A DNA stretch of 41,854 nt from Verrucomicrobiia bacterium (GTDB lineage: Bacteria > Verrucomicrobiota > Verrucomicrobiia > Limisphaerales > JADLHS01). The stretch covers positions 1 through 41,854 of the forward strand of contig JAHCLO010000023.1 in the NCBI GenBank assembly GCA_026125285.1, given 5' to 3'. The position numbers were made by a program, and so were the translations under genes. Below, piece after piece: positions 15,700-23,305 of this stretch (its first letter is position 1; the number at the start of each line of letters is the position of its first letter). Below the pieces are notes generated by a model. The model was not told where the DNA came from. It made no database searches and saw only the letters and a list, made by a program, of their open reading frames with translations.

Positions 15700-16515
15700 A
15701 TGAAAAAGCCAACGCCAGTCTTGCCCCGGTGCCGCCCTTCGGCGTTCACGCTGATTGAATTGCTCGTCGTCATTGCGATCATCGCGATTCTCGCCGCCAT
15801 GCTGCTGCCGGCGCTGGCGCGGGCCAAGACCAAGGCCAAGCAGACCGCCTGCGCCAACAATCTCCGCCAGATAGGCATTGCCACCGTGATGTATATCGGC
15901 GACTCGGGCAGATATCCGGGCTGTCTCTTTACGCCCGCCACGCTGCCGAACTTCTATTACGTGTGGCCGCCGCGCCTGCTGACCTTTATGGGCAACAACC
16001 GCAGCGCGTTCTGGTGCCCCGCCGCCAATCCAAACAGTTCCTGGGATACGAATCTGAACAAAGTCCCGAATGGGCTTGGCGCCATCGCCCCAGGCAATGT
16101 GCGCGATCCCTATGGGATCACGCACACGGCCCGCTTCTCCTACGGCTTCAACGATTGGGGTTCATTTCCCGCGGGCGGCTCGTACGGTCTGGGTGGCGAC
16201 GTTGACATCTTCCCGGAAATCAAAGAGTCGCAGGTGAAACGACCATCCGAGATGATCATGTTGGGCGACAGCAAACCGGATGGGTCCTTCGATGGGAACA
16301 TTGATCCCACCACCCCGGCAGAGTGGCCCTCCAACCGGCACAACCGCCGCACCGGGATCATGTTCGCGGATGGCCACGCGGAAGGGCCGAAGCGATTCGA
16401 TGTGATCAATCCGGCCAACGACCTTTGGCGGCGGCGGTGGAACAACGACAATTTGCCGCATTACGAAAGCTCCTGGACGGTGAATCCAGTGCAGGAGGGA
16501 CGGATTGATCCGTGA
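15700..16515 (+). CDS. Type II pseudopilin-like protein with DGHAE C-terminal motif
   Basis: 271-residue protein with a prepilin N-terminal cleavage/methylation signal: the basic leader ends before FTLIELLVVIAIIAILAAML (residues about 19-38), where a prepilin peptidase would cut and methylate Phe. After the helix comes RAKTKAKQTACANNLRQIG, the conserved segment of the large pseudopilin family abundant in Verrucomicrobiota, Lentisphaerota and Planctomycetota. Near the C-terminus, RHNRRTGIMFADGHAEGPKRF is the H...DGH motif of the same family. It would sit in the inner membrane with the globular domain outside. Its role is unknown; such proteins are highly multiplied in these genomes and need not build a pilus. 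Confidence 0.88.
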   Translation: MKKPTPVLPRCRPSAFTLIELLVVIAIIAILAAMLLPALARAKTKAKQTACANNLRQIGIATVMYIGDSGRYPGCLFTPATLPNFYYVWPPRLLTFMGNNRSAFWCPAANPNSSWDTNLNKVPNGLGAIAPGNVRDPYGITHTARFSYGFNDWGSFPAGGSYGLGGDVDIFPEIKESQVKRPSEMIMLGDSKPDGSFDGNIDPTTPAEWPSNRHNRRTGIMFADGHAEGPKRFDVINPANDLWRRRWNNDNLPHYESSWTVNPVQEGRIDP

Positions 16516-16830
16516 AGAGTCGGGTTGCCGGTGAAGCCGGAAGTGTTGATATTGGCCTCGCCCAAGTGCCCGCCTTCCGTCCGGTTGATGGCAGGAAGTC
16601 CGCCGCGCCCTGACGCGAACACGTCATTGTTGCGGGTGGCGCGAGAGTGTAGCTTCTCCCTGTCGGGTATATAGGGGTTAGTGGGTTGTGAACGAAAAGT
16701 CTCCCCGCTCGCAGCATGGAAGCGGGCGGGGAGCGACCCCACCCTTGAGTCGAACGGATAATTGTGAGACGATCCCGCATCTGAAATTTCAAGTTTGTAG
16801 CACTACCATCCAGAGACCCGGTTTTCACGT
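16516..16830. other. 315-bp intergenic region with a strong hairpin
   Basis: No credible ORF. An AT-rich island GGGTATATAGGGGTTAGTGG (around 16665-16684) stands out from the GC-rich surroundings and could hold promoter elements, though I find no well-spaced pair. It is followed by a strong hairpin at 16701-16733. The Gfo/Idh/MocA gene begins at 16831. Confidence 0.5.
16701..16733. repeat. 12-bp stem hairpin without U-tract
   Basis: CTCCCCGCTCGC (16701-16712) pairs with GCGGGCGGGGAG (16722-16733) over 12 positions with one G-U wobble and a 9-base loop. No T-run follows on either strand, so it is not a standard intrinsic terminator. It could be a dispersed palindrome or an RNA stabiliser. Confidence 0.6.
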
Positions 16831-18165
16831 ATGACACAATTCTCGCGCCGCAAATTCCTGGGCCAATCGGCTTTGGCCGCCGCCGTCGCCCCGCTCGCCG
16901 CCGGCAGTCTGGTTTCCCCGTTCGCTCGCAGTGCCCGCGCCGCCGAGCCCGGCGCCAACGCCAAAATCCGCGTCGGCCTGATCGGTGCCGGCGGCATGGG
17001 CTGCGGCGATCTGGACTGTTTCTTCCGCTTTCCCGAGGTCGAATGTGCCGTGATCTGCGACGTGGACGATGCGATGATGGCCAAGGGCCTCGAGGTCTGC
17101 GCCAAGCGGGAACGCAAGCGGCCCGATACGGTGAAGGACTTCCGGCGCGTTCTGGACCGCAAGGATGTGGACGCGGTGATCATCGCCACCCCGGATCACT
17201 GGCACGCCTTGCCGACGGTGCTTGCCTGTCAGGCGGGCAAGGATGTTTATGTGGAGAAGCCGCTGGCCACGACAATTGACGAGGGCCGCGCGATGCTCAC
17301 CGCCGCGCAGAAACACAACCGCGTGGTGCAGATGGGTTCACAGTGGAAAAGTTGTCAGCACATGATTGATGCCGCCGAGTTTGTGAAGTCCGGCAAGCTG
17401 GGCAAGGTCAGCATGGTGCGCGCCTGGGCCTGGCTGGATTGGCAGCCGGAAATCGGCCGGCCACCGGATGGCACGCCGCCGCCTGGAGCAGATTACGATT
17501 TCTGGTTGGGGCCGGCGCCAAAACGGCCGTTCAATCCGAATCGTTTTCACTACAACTTCCGCTGGTTCTGGGACTATGCGGGCGGTTTGATGACCGACTG
17601 GGGAGTGCATTTGATCAACATGGCGCTCATGGGCACTAACAATCAGCCGCCGAAGTCCGTTTGCTCCAGCGGCGGCACGTTCGTCCAAAACGACATGCGG
17701 GAAACTCCCGATTCCCAGATCGCGCTTTACGAATTTCCAGATTATCAGCTCGTGTGGGAACACAAGAGCGGGGTGGGGGTGGGGTTGAATGGCCGGTCGT
17801 GGGGGGTGTCGTGGAGTGGCACGGAGGGAACGATTCTCATGAACGACGCCGGTTGGGAGGTGGTCATCGAGAAACGCAAAGCAAATCTCGATCCCGTGAA
17901 ACACAAGAGCAGCGGGGATCCGCGGCCCGCGCATGTCCGCAATTTCCTCGATTGCATGAAGTCGCGACAGCCGCCAGTGCTCAATCTTGAACTCGGTCAT
18001 CACGTTTCCACCGTGGCGCACCTGGGCAACATCGCTTTCCGCAGCAGACGCACAATTGTCTGGGATCCGGTCAAGGAGCGGATCAGCAATCACACCGATG
18101 CGGACAAACTCGTGGGGGTGAAGTATCGTAAGCCGTGGCATCTGCCATATTCCAAACGGGCGTAG
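16831..18165 (+). CDS. Tat-exported Gfo/Idh/MocA-family oxidoreductase
   Basis: 444-residue oxidoreductase with a twin-arginine signal (FSRRKFLGQSALAAA) and probable cleavage after SARAAE, so the folded, cofactor-loaded protein is likely exported. The Rossmann start is IRVGLIGAGGMGCGDLD, the catalytic block YVEKPLATT, and the substrate side WDYAGGLMTDWGVHLINMAL. Tat-exported members of this family are common in Verrucomicrobiota and Planctomycetota, and some relatives act on glycosidic sugars in an NAD-recycling manner. It sits between two pseudopilin genes. Its end overlaps the long open frame of the second one, but not the start I chose for that gene. Confidence 0.9.
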   Translation: MTQFSRRKFLGQSALAAAVAPLAAGSLVSPFARSARAAEPGANAKIRVGLIGAGGMGCGDLDCFFRFPEVECAVICDVDDAMMAKGLEVCAKRERKRPDTVKDFRRVLDRKDVDAVIIATPDHWHALPTVLACQAGKDVYVEKPLATTIDEGRAMLTAAQKHNRVVQMGSQWKSCQHMIDAAEFVKSGKLGKVSMVRAWAWLDWQPEIGRPPDGTPPPGADYDFWLGPAPKRPFNPNRFHYNFRWFWDYAGGLMTDWGVHLINMALMGTNNQPPKSVCSSGGTFVQNDMRETPDSQIALYEFPDYQLVWEHKSGVGVGLNGRSWGVSWSGTEGTILMNDAGWEVVIEKRKANLDPVKHKSSGDPRPAHVRNFLDCMKSRQPPVLNLELGHHVSTVAHLGNIAFRSRRTIVWDPVKERISNHTDADKLVGVKYRKPWHLPYSKRA

Positions 18166-18200
18166 GCGGGGTTGCCCGCGCGGTTGTCCACACGACGATT

Positions 18201-18920
18201 ATGTATGAGCCTCGAAACAGCGGGAGCGGGGGATTCACGGTGACCGGCGGTGAAGGCGTGCCGCGAGCGAAACAGTCGTGCCTGGCCTTCACCCTGATCG
18301 AATTGTTGGTGGTGATTGCCATCATTGCGATTCTGGCTGGCATGTTGTTGCCGGCGTTGGGCAAGGCCAAGGACAAGGGCAAGACGACCTTCTGCGCGAA
18401 TAATCTGCGGCAGTTGATCATTGCGACGACCCTGTATGAGGACGACCACAAGGTATTGCCCGTGGGTTACCCCACCGATGCGCTGCCGTGGGAATCCATC
18501 TGGTATCGGACGTTGCCCCCGTATTTGGGCAGGAAGACGTCCTCCTCCATCCAGACGAATCAGGTTCTCATTTGCTCCTCCAGTCCGCGCGGTGGTTATT
18601 GGGGCTTCCTCACCTACGCCCAAAACTACCTGATCAACGCCGGGCGGGCGGATATGGCCTTGCGCCACGTGCAACAGCCGGTTCACACCATCATGTTCGG
18701 CGAAACGCAGGGCTATGATGCGTTGCTGTATCCGGACCCGCACGCGATTGCGAACGTCTGCTATCGCCACAGCGGCGGCAACGATCACAGCGTTTACTAC
18801 GACATGTATGGGGTGAAGAACGCCCGGAAGGGCCGGGCCAATGTGGTGTTTCTTGATTCCCACGTTGAACTGCTGCGCGGCGCGTCCAACAACCTTTTCC
18901 TGGTGACCAAGCACCAGTAA
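18201..18920 (+). CDS. Second type II pseudopilin-like protein
   Basis: 239-residue pseudopilin with FTLIELLVVIAIIAILAGML after a basic leader (PRAKQSCLA), then KGKTTFCANNLRQL. At the C-terminus GRANVVFLDSHVELL replaces the usual DGH motif with DSH. I chose the ATG at 18201 because it gives a leader of about 30 residues; the frame is open to 18135, but that would overlap the preceding gene. The N-terminal 40 residues are very close to the pseudopilin at 15700, while the rest differs strongly, as usual for this family. Confidence 0.85.
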   Translation: MYEPRNSGSGGFTVTGGEGVPRAKQSCLAFTLIELLVVIAIIAILAGMLLPALGKAKDKGKTTFCANNLRQLIIATTLYEDDHKVLPVGYPTDALPWESIWYRTLPPYLGRKTSSSIQTNQVLICSSSPRGGYWGFLTYAQNYLINAGRADMALRHVQQPVHTIMFGETQGYDALLYPDPHAIANVCYRHSGGNDHSVYYDMYGVKNARKGRANVVFLDSHVELLRGASNNLFLVTKHQ

Positions 18921-18951
18921 GCCAGCGGGTAAGGGCGGCCTGCATCGTTGT

Positions 18952-19689
18952 ATGACTTACTACCTGCTCCTTCTGCCGGCGCTGGCGGTGGCGGGTCTCG
19001 GTTGGTTGGTGCGCCGCCGATACCTGTTGTTGAGCCAGGTGCTCATGGTGGGCGGCGCGCTGGGCTGCCTCGCCATCATGGGGTGGCAGGCGCGGCAAAG
19101 CCTCTTTCCTCCAACTGAGAAAATGCCCAACCGTGCCCACGCGGTTGTCAGTTTCTACCTCGCCAACCAGACGCAACGGGAAATCGCCGGCCGCACCGGG
19201 GTGGTGGTGCTGATCTTTCCCCCGGCCAAACAACTGAACGCCCGGCTGGCGGAGGATTACGCCAACGCTTTCAGCGCACCATTACTGCGCGGACATCCTG
19301 AATGGCAGGTGCAAAGCGTCACCCTCGAAGCGCCGCCAAAGGGCCAGGCGGTTTCCCTGGCGGAATTTCAGCAGGCCATCGCCAGGTTTCCCGACGCGCT
19401 GGCTTACGTCTCCTACGCCTCCGTGCCGGCGGACATTGCGGAGCTTTTTCCCGAGGGACAGCCGAGCCCGCCATTCTTCGTGTTCGACCCGGATGGCACG
19501 GTGAACTGGTTGACGGCGCTGAAACAGGGGCGAATCCGCGCGGTCATCCTGCCGCGTTCCGGTGTTGATCCCGCGAAACAGGCTGGCATCGGTGGCGACC
19601 CCGGCGCGATCTTCAATCAACTTTACTATCTTGCCACGCCCGCCAACGCCGACCAGATCGCTGCCACGCTGGGTGCGCCGCAACCGTGA
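18952..19689 (+). CDS. Hypothetical membrane-anchored protein
   Basis: 245-residue protein with two hydrophobic helices at the N-terminus (about residues 1-20, YYLLLLPALAVAGLGWL, and 25-45, LLLSQVLMVGGALGCLAI) and a soluble domain of about 195 residues. The soluble part has alternating beta/alpha character (GVVVLIFPPAKQLN, ALAYVSYASVPADIAELF, PFFVFDPDGTVN, IRAVILPRSG), reminiscent of a periplasmic-binding-like fold, but I recognise no family. It follows the pseudopilin by 31 bp and may share its transcript. Confidence 0.75.
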   Translation: MTYYLLLLPALAVAGLGWLVRRRYLLLSQVLMVGGALGCLAIMGWQARQSLFPPTEKMPNRAHAVVSFYLANQTQREIAGRTGVVVLIFPPAKQLNARLAEDYANAFSAPLLRGHPEWQVQSVTLEAPPKGQAVSLAEFQQAIARFPDALAYVSYASVPADIAELFPEGQPSPPFFVFDPDGTVNWLTALKQGRIRAVILPRSGVDPAKQAGIGGDPGAIFNQLYYLATPANADQIAATLGAPQP

Positions 19690-19753
19690 GGAGTGTCGGT
19701 CTGCGCCACCGGCGCTGCGTCTCGGCCTGCTGATCCACTGACCGCACGAACTG

Positions 19754-20410
19754 TCAGAACAACTCGCTTTGATCCGGTTTCAGTGGCGCGAAACTCCGGC
19801 GGTGAATCGGGCACGGGCCGAGTTTGGCGATGGCCGCGAGATGCTGCGGTGTACCGTAGCCCTTGTGCTCCGCGAATCCGTAGCCCGGAAACTGGCGGTC
19901 GAACTCCACCATCATCCGGTCGCGCGTGACCTTGGCCAGCACGCTGGCGGCGGCGACTGTGTAACTGAGGGAATCACCCTTTACGATCGCGGTTTGGGGA
20001 AACCGCATGGATTTGACAGGTCTTCCGTCCACGAGCACGTGCTCGGGCGCCGGACGCAACCGGGCGAGCGCCTCGTTCATCGCGCGATGCGTGGCTTGCA
20101 GGATGTTGATCCGGTCAATCACCGCCGCGTCCACCGTCGCGATGCCGAAGCGGATGTCCGGATGCGCCGTCAGGATGGCGAAGAACGCCTCGCGCTGGGC
20201 TTCGGTGAGTTGCTTGGAATCGTTCAGGTCGCGCAGACGTTCATCAAACCCGCCGTCCTGCCAAACCGACGGCAGGATGACCGCCGCCGCCACGACCGGC
20301 CCGGCCAACGGCCCGCGCCCGGCTTCATCCACGCCGGCAACACAGGTCACACCGCACGACCACAACGCTCGTTCAAACTCGAGACGGTCGGGAAGTTTGC
20401 CGGAACGCAC
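19754..20410 (-). CDS. rnhB: Ribonuclease HII
   Basis: 218-residue RNase HII, which cleaves the RNA strand of RNA-DNA hybrids and starts removal of single ribonucleotides from DNA. GVDEAGRGPLAGPV carries the first two acidic metal ligands (D28, E29). LNDSKQLTEAQRE, HVLVDG, VKGDSLSYTVAAASVLAKVTRDR and GFAEHKGYGTPQH are all conserved family blocks. The start is a GTG (20410-20408). It lies 27 bp downstream of a two-gene cassette and a partial second copy of its own first third. The sequence appears intact and functional. Confidence 0.95.
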   Translation of the reverse strand: MRSGKLPDRLEFERALWSCGVTCVAGVDEAGRGPLAGPVVAAAVILPSVWQDGGFDERLRDLNDSKQLTEAQREAFFAILTAHPDIRFGIATVDAAVIDRINILQATHRAMNEALARLRPAPEHVLVDGRPVKSMRFPQTAIVKGDSLSYTVAAASVLAKVTRDRMMVEFDRQFPGYGFAEHKGYGTPQHLAAIAKLGPCPIHRRSFAPLKPDQSELF

Positions 20411-20437
20411 GGTTTCGAGAGTTCGAGCCGCCCTAAG

Positions 20438-20755
20438 TCAGAGCGCGTCAACCAAATGGGAGGTGATCCAAATGTCGAGTTGCTGGAATCGCTCCTTGAG
20501 GCGCTCTTTGTATCGTTTGAAAAACTCGCGGTTGTCAGCCGTATCCGGCAAATCGAGGTAAATCCGCACCAATTGATCCTCATAGAACACCCCTTCACTT
20601 TCCCAGAAGCCCTGAAGGACCTGTGTTTCGCAGGTAAGCGCCCGGAACTGTTGCCGCAATTCCAGCACGACTTCGGCGCGCAAGGACTCCGGGACGGGCC
20701 GGCCATCATTAAACCGCAACGGCAGGAGAATTTCGTAATGGCGCAAGACGTTCAT
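20438..20755 (-). CDS. Hypothetical small protein upstream of rnhB
   Basis: 105 residues starting MNVLRHYEILLPLRFNDGRP and ending FQQLDIWITSHLVDAL. It is a well-formed, charged alpha/beta protein without signal peptide. The acidic and aromatic C-terminal half (GVFYEDQLVRIYLDLPDTA, REFFKRYKERLKERFQQ) gives it the look of a conserved small family, but I cannot name a function. Its start overlaps the end of the preceding small gene by 47 bp in another frame, and rnhB begins 27 bp after it. The two small genes lie between a truncated and a complete rnhB. Confidence 0.72.
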   Translation of the reverse strand: MNVLRHYEILLPLRFNDGRPVPESLRAEVVLELRQQFRALTCETQVLQGFWESEGVFYEDQLVRIYLDLPDTADNREFFKRYKERLKERFQQLDIWITSHLVDAL

Positions 20756-20927
20756 AATCCGCGGGACCGACGACCGTGAACGTGATATTCTCTGTGGCCA
20801 GATAACCGAGCGCCATTCGCGGTACCATGGTTTCACCGTTGTCCCAGGTCCTGAACGTGAACCGGCCGACCAGTTTGCCCAACGCCTTGCGTTCGGTCTC
20901 GGCATCTGGGAATCGGATGATAATCAT
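20709..20927 (-). CDS. Hypothetical small protein, in frame with an rnhB fragment
   Basis: 72 residues from the ATG at 20927: MIIIRFPDAETERKALGKLV, then RFTFRTWDNGETMVPRMALG and ITFTVVGPADYERL. Predicted soluble, function unknown. The reading frame continues upstream without a stop through the rnhB fragment to an ATG at 21116, so a 135-residue fusion is also possible. It overlaps the next small gene by 47 bp, implying translational coupling. Confidence 0.65.
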   Translation of the reverse strand: MIIIRFPDAETERKALGKLVGRFTFRTWDNGETMVPRMALGYLATENITFTVVGPADYERLAPLRNSPAVAV

Positions 20928-20939
20928 GGCGAAATGGTA

Positions 20940-21116
20940 ACTCCGCGTCTTGGAATTGGCAAGCGCCTGCCAAACCTGCGGAAGGATGACCGCCGCCGCC
21001 CTGACCGGCCCGGCCAATGGCCCGCGCCCGGCTTCGTCCACGCTGGCGACGCGCGTCGCGCCGCGCGACCAAAGTCCGCGCTCGAACTCGAAACGGTCGG
21101 CAAATCTGGCGAGCAT
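20940..21116 (-). pseudogene. Partial second copy of rnhB (5' fragment)
   Basis: The first ~50 codons encode FEFERGLWSRGATRVASVDEAGRGPLAGPV and on to AAAVILPQVWQ, closely matching the N-terminus of the complete RNase HII at 19754-20410 (FERALWSCGVTCVAGVDEAGRGPLAGPV..AAAVILPSVWQ). After the VWQ the match is lost apart from a possible NSK, and the frame runs into the small gene at 20927. The remaining catalytic residues and the C-terminal two thirds are absent, so this is a fragment. Confidence 0.8.
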
Positions 21117-21139
21117 GGATTCAGTAGCCTAATACTCGT

Positions 21140-21529
21140 TCAGGCGGCGTGGACAATGTCATTCTGCGACTCCCGCCCTTCTCTCCGCCGCCAGAACGGA
21201 AAGATGAACAGACCGGTTTCGGTCTCGACGACCCACTGGCCGCCCACCTGATGGAGAAGCTGCCACTTGTAGTCCATGCCACCACGGCGAAAGACTCTGA
21301 GGCGACAAGCAGGGGAAAGACCGAAAGTGAAACAGTTGAGTGCTGCCTCCGCGTCTGTGAACTCCTCGTGCCATCCCTCGAAGCCAACGGTGTAGCCGCC
21401 CCGTCGCTCCTGAATCCAAACGCGAAATCCGGTTGGACTCTGCGCAGGAATCTCCAAGTAGCCACCAGCGACCGTATAGGTGACATCTGGATACTTCTGA
21501 AGCATCTCTTTGATGCGTGCAATGACCAT
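21140..21529 (-). CDS. Hypothetical protein
   Basis: 129 residues, no signal peptide or membrane helix. It starts MVIARIKEMLQKYPDVTYTV, and the middle (GFEGWHEEFTDAEAALNCFTFGLSPACRLRVFRRGG, about residues 49-84) looks like a conserved alpha/beta domain; the tail is basic. Function not recognised. It lies 23 bp upstream of the rnhB fragment and may belong to the same leftward transcript. Confidence 0.68.
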   Translation of the reverse strand: MVIARIKEMLQKYPDVTYTVAGGYLEIPAQSPTGFRVWIQERRGGYTVGFEGWHEEFTDAEAALNCFTFGLSPACRLRVFRRGGMDYKWQLLHQVGGQWVVETETGLFIFPFWRRREGRESQNDIVHAA

Positions 21530-21636
21530 GCGTTTGACACCGCCGAAACTACGGATCAGCCGCAGATTTCATCGTTGATAGACTTTGGTTAGGTTTCACG
21601 AGAATCCATCCCAGCTATTGTTCGTCGGCGTCGCCC

Positions 21637-22569
21637 TCAATGCATCTCCACCGCGCAAGTCCCCAGCCCCTTGCGGTAGTAATTGAACTGCACGTTCGGA
21701 TGATCCGCCAGCAGTGACATCGGCACGGCGGCGTCCGGCAGCTTCTTCGCGATCATCAAGCACGTCAGCCGCTGGCCAAAGGGATTGTCATGATTGCCGG
21801 CATGCCAGATCGAAACCTTTTCCGCTTTCCACGTCTCGACGGGCCCGACGGAAATAGCCTGTGTCGGCACCAAGGAGATGTTGCCGCCGCCGGAGGTGCG
21901 CGCGTTCTGCGCAATCGTCAACGGGTGCAAATCCACCACGCGCGTGGCGAGCTTGCGATATTCGGCGGGCGACGGTGGCGCGTCCTTGTATTTCCCCGCG
22001 CGCTTGGGCGGGTCGTTAAAGGCCCAATGCTTCACATCGCCCTGGCCACCTTGCATGACGGCGCAACGCACACCGGCGTCCCAACTCCGGCAAAATTCAG
22101 TCGTGTCGCCTTTGGGAAAATGCAGGTTGGCGTCCGGCATCACGAGGTTCTTGCGGATGCGATTGAAGCACAATTCGCGATCCGCCTTCTCGAATGAGAG
22201 CGGATGCGTGACCGGCGCTTCCTTGCCATCGAGAAACCACTCGTCCATGCCCCAGAAATGCGCGGACTTGAGATTGAGGTTGAGATCATTCACCAACCGC
22301 GCAACCAGGGGCAGTTGTTCCGTCGGCCCAATCGGGCCGCAGAGGCCGACCGGGTTGTCCGGTGTGGACTGCTGCCAAGCCGTGATGTATTCGAGGGCTT
22401 CGGCGAGGTAGAAATCCTCCAGGGTGTCGTACATCACCACCTTGAACCCGGGACGGGAAAGGCGCTGCATTTTCTGCGGCGTGAGCGCGGCGGCATCGCG
22501 GATGAGTTCGTCGTCGAGCGTGGTGTAATCCCACCAATCGGGGGAGATACCGCTGAGTTTGCGGGGCAT
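21637..22569 (-). CDS. Divergent NagB-like sugar-phosphate isomerase
   Basis: 310-residue member of the glucosamine-6-phosphate isomerase group, the third in this window. FWGMDEWFLDG corresponds to the LDEY motif, and VMQGGQGDVKHWAFNDPP to the GxGxxGHIAFNEP loop with an insertion that shifts the His. GGNISLVPTQAISVG and the Cys/Tyr-rich tail differ from classical NagB. It is the last gene of a leftward cluster with a Gfo/Idh/MocA dehydrogenase and a PIG-L deacetylase. A deacetylate-then-deaminate route for an N-acetyl amino sugar is a reasonable reading of that context; NagB and PIG-L-type domains are also found fused in some Bacteroidota. Confidence 0.75.
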   Translation of the reverse strand: MPRKLSGISPDWWDYTTLDDELIRDAAALTPQKMQRLSRPGFKVVMYDTLEDFYLAEALEYITAWQQSTPDNPVGLCGPIGPTEQLPLVARLVNDLNLNLKSAHFWGMDEWFLDGKEAPVTHPLSFEKADRELCFNRIRKNLVMPDANLHFPKGDTTEFCRSWDAGVRCAVMQGGQGDVKHWAFNDPPKRAGKYKDAPPSPAEYRKLATRVVDLHPLTIAQNARTSGGGNISLVPTQAISVGPVETWKAEKVSIWHAGNHDNPFGQRLTCLMIAKKLPDAAVPMSLLADHPNVQFNYYRKGLGTCAVEMH

Positions 22570-22693
22570 GATTCGTTTGGGAGTTGGAGGTGTTGGTTGT
22601 TTAATCGCGCAATGAGCCGGGCAAAATCGTGAACCAAGTTTCGGCGCGTTGGAGAATAACTCAACAAGAAAACTGCCGGGGCTGATGGAGAAA

Positions 22694-22939
22694 TCATTGC
22701 ACTTCCTTGCCTTCCGGAACCTGCCCCAGTCGAAGAAAGGTTGTAATCATGCCGGCTTCGCCACAAACAGTCATTTCAGGAAACCGCTTGAACCACCTCG
22801 CCGCCGGGACTTCAGGGCAAGTGGCCAGCCAGTCAGCCAGCCGAACGAGCTGCTCGGCAGAAATCTTGCGGTCTCTGATCCGCTCCAGCAGCTGCTGCAG
22901 TAACGCCGGTGGTAAATTGCTGCGGCGAATCTGCGGCAT
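22694..22939 (-). CDS. Hypothetical small protein, second of a two-gene unit
   Basis: 81 residues: MPQIRRSNLPPALLQQLLER, then helical and acidic, with WLATCPEVPAARWFKRFPEM near the middle and a GEAGMITTFL segment. Soluble, no recognisable domain. It starts 3 bp after the stop of the 69-residue gene upstream, so the two are almost certainly co-expressed. Confidence 0.65.
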   Translation of the reverse strand: MPQIRRSNLPPALLQQLLERIRDRKISAEQLVRLADWLATCPEVPAARWFKRFPEMTVCGEAGMITTFLRLGQVPEGKEVQ

Positions 22940-22942
22940 GGG

Positions 22943-23152
22943 TCATTCGCCGTAGAAGCCGCGAGTGATGGCCGATGTCAACCGCTCGATTTCGGCCGGG
23001 TCGTCGGACTCAACCATGCGCTGGGCCAGTCTCCCAAGCTCTTCGCCGGTGAGTTGCCGGGTTTGAGCCAGTTTGAGCGCATGTTGAATCACCTTTACCT
23101 GTTCGTTCGGCGACAGGCTGTCAATTTCTTCAATCACTTTCGCCGCTGTCAT
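22943..23152 (-). CDS. Hypothetical small protein, first of a two-gene unit
   Basis: 69 residues, mainly helical: MTAAKVIEEIDSLSPNEQVK, then HALKLAQTRQLTGEELGRLA and a short acidic tail. The N-terminal EEID.LSPNEQ.KV pattern resembles small antitoxin-like or regulatory proteins that start with an amphipathic helix, but the match is too general to assign. The partner gene follows after 3 bp. Confidence 0.62.
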   Translation of the reverse strand: MTAAKVIEEIDSLSPNEQVKVIQHALKLAQTRQLTGEELGRLAQRMVESDDPAEIERLTSAITRGFYGE

Positions 23153-23305
23153 GGGGACACACTACTCTGGGCCGGGCTGGCCGACAAGACGCCAACCCGG
23201 TGTTCTGGAGTTGGATGATGACCAGCAGGCAAGGTCATGATCAGCGATGGAGAAATGCAGCTTGCGGCTGCCCTATCCGGCGATTTGCCCAAAGTTCTCA
23301 ACTTC

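Noticed and set aside
16701..16733. Intrinsic terminator of the first pseudopilin gene
   Set aside because: The stem is strong, but no U-run follows and it lies almost 190 bp after the stop.
22943..23152. Calling the small two-gene unit a toxin-antitoxin system
   Set aside because: Only size and spacing support it; no toxin or antitoxin motif is visible.
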